NCBI GenBank assembly: GCA_030425205.1
Contig: JAUIAP010000007.1
Coordinates: forward strand, 175,629 to 239,628
Length of the DNA: 64,000 nt
Direction of reading: 5' to 3'
Source: Anaerolineae bacterium
GTDB taxonomy: Bacteria > Chloroflexota > Anaerolineae > Promineifilales > Promineifilaceae
Of this stretch, positions 58,921-64,000 are shown piece by piece. The notes beneath the pieces are model-generated. The model was not told the origin of the DNA, ran no database searches, and saw nothing but the letters and a program-made list of their open reading frames with translations. Positions within the stretch are counted from its first letter, which is position 1. Each line of letters opens with the position of its first letter. A program made the translations under genes and the position numbers.

Positions 58921-61572
58921 ATGAAAAAGACAAACCTTTTTTCCCTCTTGTTGTCCGTCATTGCCGTTTTCTTGCTGGTGGTCAGTTGCTCTACCCCAGC
59001 ACCAGAAACCGATGACACCCCCGCCGATTCACCGACAACTGCGCCGGTCGATTCGGCCGATGATCCCGCGCCGACTGATGAACCGGAACCCGTCGATGCC
59101 TCCGACGTAGGCGGCGAGTTCACACTGCAATGGTGGGGATCACAAAATCGCCACGAGCGCACCATCGGCACTATCGAACAGTTTCTCACCGAAAACCCCG
59201 AATTTGAAATCACATATGAATTTGTCGGCTGGGGTGATTACTGGACATCGCTGGCGACCAAGGCGGCGGGTGGTAACTTGCCAGATGTGATTCAGCAAGA
59301 TTATGCACGCTTCTTCCAATTTGCTGATGACGGCCTGATCGTGCCGCTCGATCCCTATATTGAGGCAGGCTTGATCGACATTTCCAACGTTCCTGCCGAA
59401 GCACTCGCTGGTGGCATGATCGGCGGCGATCTATACGCTCTCAGTTTGGGAACCAACTCACAATCATTCGTGCTCGACCTTGACGTGTTTGAGGAAGCCG
59501 GTGTCGAAGTGCCATCATTTGACTGGACATGGGCAGATTTTGAGGCGACTGTCATGGAGATCAACGCAGCGACTGGCAAGTATGGTGTCGTCGGTGGATT
59601 GGCAAATCCACAGTTGGTCAATGCACTCTACCTCTCGCTCGGTTCGGGCATGTATAGCGACGACGGCTCAACGCTCGGTTTTACCGACTCACAACCGCTG
59701 ATCGACTACTTTGCGATGATGGTGCGCTTGCAAGAGGCGGGCGCAATGGTTTCGCGTGAAGAAGAGCTCGCCAACCCGACCAACCTCGAAAACAACGCCT
59801 TTGTTGAAGGCAATGCGGGCATGTTCTTTGCCCACACCAACCAATATGTCGCTCTGCACACCGCTGCGGGTGAAGATCGCAACTTGATGATGGTTCCCGT
59901 GCCACGCGCAGTTGGAGCCACCCAATCGGCAAACTATCTCAAACCGTCGATGTTCTTCTCCATTTCTGCACACGGCGACAATCCAGAAGCGGGGGCAGTC
60001 TTCATCGACTACTTCACCAACTCAGTCGCTGCCAACGAGATTTTGGCGGCCGAGCGTGGTGTCCCCATCTCAACAGCGGTTGCCGAGGCCATCAAGCCGA
60101 ACATGCCAGATGCGGCAGCGCAGACCTTTGACTTCCTTGCCGATATCGACGTCAGCCCGATTCGCCCACCCGACCCAATCGCACATGGTGACATCACGAC
60201 GAATCTCTATGAGCCACAAGTGATCGATCCACTGCTATTCGGTCAGCTCTCACCAGAAGAGGCGGCTGCGCTCTTTATCGAAGATGCCAACGCAATTTTG
60301 GCAGGGCAAGAGACGACACTTTCGACTGAGCCAGTTGCGACGGATAATTCGGCCGAAATGCCCACCGCCGAAGGTGAATTCACGCTGCAATGGTGGGGTT
60401 CGCAAAATCGTCACGAACGCACCATCGCCACCGTCGAGCAGTTCCTTGCTGAGAACCCCGATGCCGACGTCACCTACGAATTTGTCGGTTGGGGTGACTA
60501 CTGGACATCGCTGGCAACCAAAGCGGCTGGTGGCAACCTGCCCGACGTGATCCAACAGGACTATGCACGTTTCTTCCAATTCCAACAGGACGGCCTGCTC
60601 GTTCCGCTAACCTCGTACATCGACGCTGGCTTGATCGATGTTTCCAATGTCCCAGCGGATGCACTCGCTGGCGGGATGATCGACGGCGAACTGTACGCCC
60701 TCAGCTTGGGAACCAATTCGCAATCGTTCGTGCTTGACCTCGACGTGCTTGAAGAAGCGGGTGTCGATGTGCCAGCATTCGACTGGACGTGGGCAGACTT
60801 TGAAGAGTTGGCGATGACGATCCACGACGCGACCGGCAAGTACGGTGTTGTCGGTGGATTGGCAAATCCACAGCTCATCAACGCGCTTTACCTTTCGCTC
60901 GGTTCAGGCATGTACAATGAAGATGGCACGGCACTTGGCTTCACCGACACGCAACCACTCATTGACTACTATGCGATGATGGTGCGTTTGCAGGAGGCGG
61001 GCGCAATGGTTTCGCGCGAAGAGGAACTCGCCAACCCGACCAACCTCGAAAACAACGCCTTTGTTGAAGGGAATGCGGGCATGTTCTTCGCCCACACCAA
61101 TCAATACGTCGCGTTGCACACCGCTGCTGGTGAAGATCGCAATTTGATGATGGTGCCTGTGCCACGCGCGGTTGGTGCCACGCAGTCGGCCAACTACCTG
61201 AAACCGTCGATGTTCTTCTCCATCACCTCACACGGTGACAACCCAGAAGCGGGCGCAGTCTTCATCAACTACTTCACCAACTCAGTTGTCGCCAACGAGA
61301 TTTTAGCAGCAGAGCGCGGTGTTCCCGTTTCAACGGTGGTTGCGGATGCGATTAAGCCCGCGATGTCGGATGCAGCGGGCCAGACGTTTGACTTCCTTGC
61401 CAATATCGAAGTCAGCCCGATTCGCCCACCCGACCCAATCGCACACGGCGACATCCAAACAAACGTGTACGAACCACTGATTATCGATCCGCTCATGTTC
61501 GGTCAGATTTCACCAGAAGAAGCGGTTGAGCTGTTTGTTGAAGAGGCAAACGCACTGCTTGCAGATCAGTAG
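58921..61572 (+). CDS. Sugar-binding ABC lipoprotein made of two tandem binding domains
   Basis: 883 residues. Lipoprotein signal ending LVVSC, then a Pro/Asp/Glu linker. Two full-length type-1 extracellular binding domains follow, about 62-462 and 482-883, offset by exactly 420 codons (1260 bases). They match along their whole length (both contain FTLQWWGSQNRHERTI, FVGWGDYWTSLATKAAG and NAFVEGNAGMFFAHTNQ). DNA differences are mostly at third codon positions, so both copies have been kept under selection or homogenised. A normal protein of this family has one domain. The permeases follow; no ATPase gene is present in the window, so a shared MsmX-type ATPase is likely. Confidence 0.93.
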   Translation: MKKTNLFSLLLSVIAVFLLVVSCSTPAPETDDTPADSPTTAPVDSADDPAPTDEPEPVDASDVGGEFTLQWWGSQNRHERTIGTIEQFLTENPEFEITYEFVGWGDYWTSLATKAAGGNLPDVIQQDYARFFQFADDGLIVPLDPYIEAGLIDISNVPAEALAGGMIGGDLYALSLGTNSQSFVLDLDVFEEAGVEVPSFDWTWADFEATVMEINAATGKYGVVGGLANPQLVNALYLSLGSGMYSDDGSTLGFTDSQPLIDYFAMMVRLQEAGAMVSREEELANPTNLENNAFVEGNAGMFFAHTNQYVALHTAAGEDRNLMMVPVPRAVGATQSANYLKPSMFFSISAHGDNPEAGAVFIDYFTNSVAANEILAAERGVPISTAVAEAIKPNMPDAAAQTFDFLADIDVSPIRPPDPIAHGDITTNLYEPQVIDPLLFGQLSPEEAAALFIEDANAILAGQETTLSTEPVATDNSAEMPTAEGEFTLQWWGSQNRHERTIATVEQFLAENPDADVTYEFVGWGDYWTSLATKAAGGNLPDVIQQDYARFFQFQQDGLLVPLTSYIDAGLIDVSNVPADALAGGMIDGELYALSLGTNSQSFVLDLDVLEEAGVDVPAFDWTWADFEELAMTIHDATGKYGVVGGLANPQLINALYLSLGSGMYNEDGTALGFTDTQPLIDYYAMMVRLQEAGAMVSREEELANPTNLENNAFVEGNAGMFFAHTNQYVALHTAAGEDRNLMMVPVPRAVGATQSANYLKPSMFFSITSHGDNPEAGAVFINYFTNSVVANEILAAERGVPVSTVVADAIKPAMSDAAGQTFDFLANIEVSPIRPPDPIAHGDIQTNVYEPLIIDPLMFGQISPEEAVELFVEEANALLADQ

Positions 61573-61615
61573 AATCCGTCGTGATAGGCTAAAATCTATC
61601 GAGACATGATGACAC

Positions 61616-61650
61616 GCTTCCCCTCCCTCATCCGTTGAGGTGGGGGAAGC
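61616..61650 (+). terminator. Intra-operon hairpin between binding protein and permeases
   Basis: GCTTCCCC (61616-61623) pairs with GGGGAAGC (61643-61650) and CTCA with TGAG inside. No T-run. Hairpins at this place commonly lower permease expression relative to the binding protein by partial termination or mRNA stabilisation. Confidence 0.6.
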
Positions 61651-61670
61651 ATTGCACCAGCGGAGGAAAA

Positions 61671-62621
61671 ATGGATACCCCTGTTACCTCAGTTCAAACT
61701 GCCTCGCGCATTGTCACGCAAACGAAGCGCAGTTTGCGGCGTAGACGCGACAACATCGCCGGCTACGCATTTATCGCCCCATGGTTGATCGGCTTCTTTG
61801 CCTTCACCCTGTTGCCCCTGCTCGGCTCTCTCTACCTCGCCTTCACAGATTATAATTTAACCTCCGCGCCAGAATGGATCGGGCTAGAGAACTTCCAGAC
61901 GATGTTTTTTAATGACCGTCGTTATTGGAAATCGGTCAAGGCGACCTTCTTCTATGTCTTTACAGCCGTGCCAGCGCGTTTGATCTTTGCGCTCGCCGTG
62001 GCGATGATTCTCAACAACGGTCGGCGCGGCATCAGCTTCTACCGTGCGGCCTACTACTCGCCGTCGATCATCGGTGGTAGCGTCGCTGTTGCCCTGATGT
62101 GGCGACGGATTTTTGCCTCAGACGGTTTGTTCAACGCCGTGATGAATGGGGTTTTTGGGCTGGAACTCAGTGGGGCATGGATCGGCCGACCGCAAACAGC
62201 TATCTGGACGTTGATCCTGCTGGCGGTGTGGCAATTTGGCTCCCCGATGTTGATATTTTTGGCGGGGTTAAGGCAGATACCGGAGGCGTTGTATGAATCG
62301 GCCGATATTGATGGAGCCAGTAGCATCCAAAAGTTCTTCCGCATCACCATTCCCCTGCTCTCACCTGTCATTTTCTTCAACTTGATTATGCAGTTGATCA
62401 GCGGCTTCTTGGTCTTTACCCAAGCGTTGATCATCACCAGCGGCGGCCCGCTCGATACGACGCTCTTCTACGCTCTCTACCTCTATCAACGTGCCTTTGT
62501 GACCTTCCAAATGGGCTACGGTACGGCGATGGCATGGGTATTGTTGCTCGTCGTTGCGCTGTTCACCGCCATTACATTTAGAACTTCCAAGATGTGGGTC
62601 TTCTACGAAGACGAGGGATAA
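61671..62621 (+). CDS. Sugar ABC transporter permease (MalF/UgpA type)
   Basis: 316 residues from ATG 61671, preceded by CGGAGGAAAA; a 12-codon upstream extension lacks support. Six membrane helices and the EAA loop YESADIDGASSIQKFFRITIP in part (Glu-Ser-Ala...Gly), which docks to the ATPase. The first helix AFIAPWLIGFFAFTLLPLLG is typical for carbohydrate permeases. Pairs with 62625-63482, 3 bases downstream. Confidence 0.93.
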   Translation: MDTPVTSVQTASRIVTQTKRSLRRRRDNIAGYAFIAPWLIGFFAFTLLPLLGSLYLAFTDYNLTSAPEWIGLENFQTMFFNDRRYWKSVKATFFYVFTAVPARLIFALAVAMILNNGRRGISFYRAAYYSPSIIGGSVAVALMWRRIFASDGLFNAVMNGVFGLELSGAWIGRPQTAIWTLILLAVWQFGSPMLIFLAGLRQIPEALYESADIDGASSIQKFFRITIPLLSPVIFFNLIMQLISGFLVFTQALIITSGGPLDTTLFYALYLYQRAFVTFQMGYGTAMAWVLLLVVALFTAITFRTSKMWVFYEDEG

Positions 62622-62624
62622 GCG

Positions 62625-63482
62625 ATGAACAATCTAACCAAGAAACAAAAAGACAAGATTAAAGCCTTCTTCTTCCACTTGTTCGTTGGTGGCTTTTGCC
62701 TCGTCATGATCTACCCGATCCTGTGGATGGTCGCCAGCTCTTTCAAGGGGCCGTCCGAAATCTGGACCAATGTTACATCGCTGATCCCCGAACGCTTGGC
62801 GTGGGAAAACTACGCGATTGGCTGGTCGGGCTTTGGTGGAATTTCGTTTGCAGTCTACTTCCGCAACTCGTTGCTCTACGCTGGCTTTGGCACGTTGGCA
62901 ATTGTCCTGTCATCTTCCATCATCGCCTATGGATTTGCGCGCATTAAGTTCGCCGGTCGTGCTATCTGGTTTACCTGCATGATCCTGACGCTGATGTTGC
63001 CGCGTCAAGTGTTGCTGATTCCACAGTACGTTCTCTTCAACGAGCTGGGCTGGGTCAACACGTTCTTGCCGCTGATTGTGCCGCGTTTATCGGGTGGTGC
63101 GTTTTTCATCTTCCTCCTGATCCAGTTCATTCGCGGATTGCCGCGTGATTTGGACGAGGCGGCCGAGATTGACGGCGCGAGTCGTTGGCAGACGTTTACG
63201 CGGGTCATCATGCCCTTGATGCAGCCCGCCCTCATCACGTGCGCCATCTTCTCCTTCTACTGGACATGGGAAGATTTCCTTTCGCCGCTGATCTACCTCA
63301 ACAACCCACGCCTCTACACCGTCTCGCTGGCGTTGCGCTCGATGTCTGACCCCAATGCCGTCACCAACTGGGGCGCGATCTTCGCCATGGCGACGCTCTC
63401 GCTCGTTCCCGTCTTCGCCATCTTCGTCTTCTTCCAGCGTTACCTGATTCATGGCATCAGCACGACCGGATTAAAAGGATGA
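62625..63482 (+). CDS. Sugar ABC transporter permease (MalG/UgpE type)
   Basis: 285 residues. Six helices, first one LFVGGFCLVMIYPILWMVASS, and EAA loop DLDEAAEIDGASRWQTF. The C-terminal YLIHGISTTGLKG ending is the classic MalG signature (x-GLxxGAVKG-like). With 61671-62621 it forms the membrane channel. The stop overlaps the start of the YesL-like gene (ATGA). Confidence 0.94.
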   Translation: MNNLTKKQKDKIKAFFFHLFVGGFCLVMIYPILWMVASSFKGPSEIWTNVTSLIPERLAWENYAIGWSGFGGISFAVYFRNSLLYAGFGTLAIVLSSSIIAYGFARIKFAGRAIWFTCMILTLMLPRQVLLIPQYVLFNELGWVNTFLPLIVPRLSGGAFFIFLLIQFIRGLPRDLDEAAEIDGASRWQTFTRVIMPLMQPALITCAIFSFYWTWEDFLSPLIYLNNPRLYTVSLALRSMSDPNAVTNWGAIFAMATLSLVPVFAIFVFFQRYLIHGISTTGLKG

Positions 63483-64000
63483 TGGTGGCAAATCGCAAAC
63501 GGGCCGACAAGCGAGACCGCATCGACTGGATGGAGGTGTGGAATCACATCACCACCTTCATCCTGCTCAACATGCTCTGGCTGTTTAGCGCGCTGCTGGT
63601 CGTTACGCTTCCCGCCGCCACTGCCGCCCTCTTTGCAGGCGTATCGTCGTGGACGAATGGGGAACTTCCCCACAAGCCAATCGCAACTTTCGCCCACAAT
63701 ATGCGCCGCTACTGGCTCAAGGCGACGGCGATCATCTTACTCAATTCAGCTTGCGTCGCCTTAATTACAATCAATCTATTTCTGTTGCCACACCTAATCG
63801 CCCTCCGCATTATCGTCGCATCCGTAACGATGTTGGCGGCAGCGGTGGTGCTGTTGGTCAATGTCTACCTCTGGCCTCTTCTCGTCACACAAGACCAGCC
63901 ATTGCGCGTCTTGTTGACCAACGCCCTGCGGCTTGCATTCGCCCATCCCCTCAACGGCGCAGGGGTTGCGCTGCTCGCGGCGTTGCCGATTGTCGGCAAC
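63479..64000 (+). CDS. YesL-like (DUF624) membrane protein, truncated by window edge
   Basis: 174 residues visible from ATG 63479, which overlaps the permease stop (TGA at 63480-63482); the frame remains open to the last base. Helices ITTFILLNMLWLFSALLVVTLPAATAALF (several), a linker KRADKRDR at the start, and repeated hydrophobic spans, with LPAATAAL typical of YesL proteins, which accompany sugar ABC importers in Bacillus and Chloroflexota. Function unknown; probably assists the importer. Confidence 0.8.
   Translation, partial: MMVANRKRADKRDRIDWMEVWNHITTFILLNMLWLFSALLVVTLPAATAALFAGVSSWTNGELPHKPIATFAHNMRRYWLKATAIILLNSACVALITINLFLLPHLIALRIIVASVTMLAAAVVLLVNVYLWPLLVTQDQPLRVLLTNALRLAFAHPLNGAGVALLAALPIVGN

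Noticed and set aside
1..64000. CRISPR arrays, tRNA or rRNA genes
   Set aside because: No regularly spaced repeats with unique spacers and no cloverleaf or rRNA-like sequence noticed. The CTGAAATC (48536-48567) and CAATAAAW repeats are too short and lack spacers.

Overview
The window looks like a chromosomal segment of a Chloroflexota bacterium (Anaerolineae or Ardenticatenia-like). This is an inference from surface kinases and a phosphatase with long Thr-Asn-Thr-Pro stalks, GC in the mid-50s by eye, AAGGAG-type ribosome binding sites, and an actinobacterial/firmicute-like type VII (ESX/WXG100) secretion locus. No rRNA, tRNA or CRISPR array was found. The palindrome TCGGCCGA is scattered through the whole window: at least 77 copies were counted by eye, where about 1-2 are expected.

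Layout. 1-14.7 kb (+): the 3' end of an unknown gene; an EspG-like protein; a WXG100 protein fused to a possible phospholipase-A2-like toxin; a secreted protein; a lipoprotein; a VWA-FHA membrane protein; then a Ser/Thr signalling block of one soluble kinase, one PP2C phosphatase and two membrane kinases. 14.8-22.4 kb (-): a 2519-residue modular surface protein. 22.5-29.4 kb: potassium/chloride homeostasis, with a small membrane protein, a KdpE-like regulator, a convergent KdpD-like kinase, a KimA-like K+ importer and a ClC transporter; two promoters here carry the same four-box operator. 29.4-33.7 kb: a plasmid-like island with a DnaA box, palindrome, putative Rep, ParA, ribbon-helix-helix partner, CAATAAAW iterons and an antirepressor-like protein. 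33.7-34.3 kb: a thioredoxin-fold gene with an in-frame TGA followed by a SECIS-like hairpin, probably a selenoprotein.

34.7-52.1 kb is the type VII core: a second EspG-like protein, a WXG100 protein with a long Phe-Gly-Ser repeat tail, a ubiquitin-like/FHA protein, a 2908-residue EccC/EssC-type motor with seven P-loop domains instead of the usual three, a membrane pseudokinase resembling EssB in layout, four small WXG100-type proteins and a second VWA-FHA protein. 52.1-58.6 kb (-): a probable six-gene catabolic operon (GntR regulator, DapA-family lyase, old-yellow-enzyme-type reductase, two Gfo/Idh/MocA dehydrogenases, beta-propeller lipoprotein). 58.9-64 kb (+): a sugar ABC importer whose binding protein is an internal tandem duplication, two permeases and a truncated YesL-like protein.

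Working model (inference): the left signalling block and the right secretion core form one system, in which WXG100 substrates are exported by a seven-ATPase motor and phosphorylation is read by FHA proteins. The phosphatase and one kinase carry the same extracytoplasmic cysteine-rich domain, so they may answer to the same signal with opposite effects. The ion-transport and plasmid-like segments lie between the two halves.
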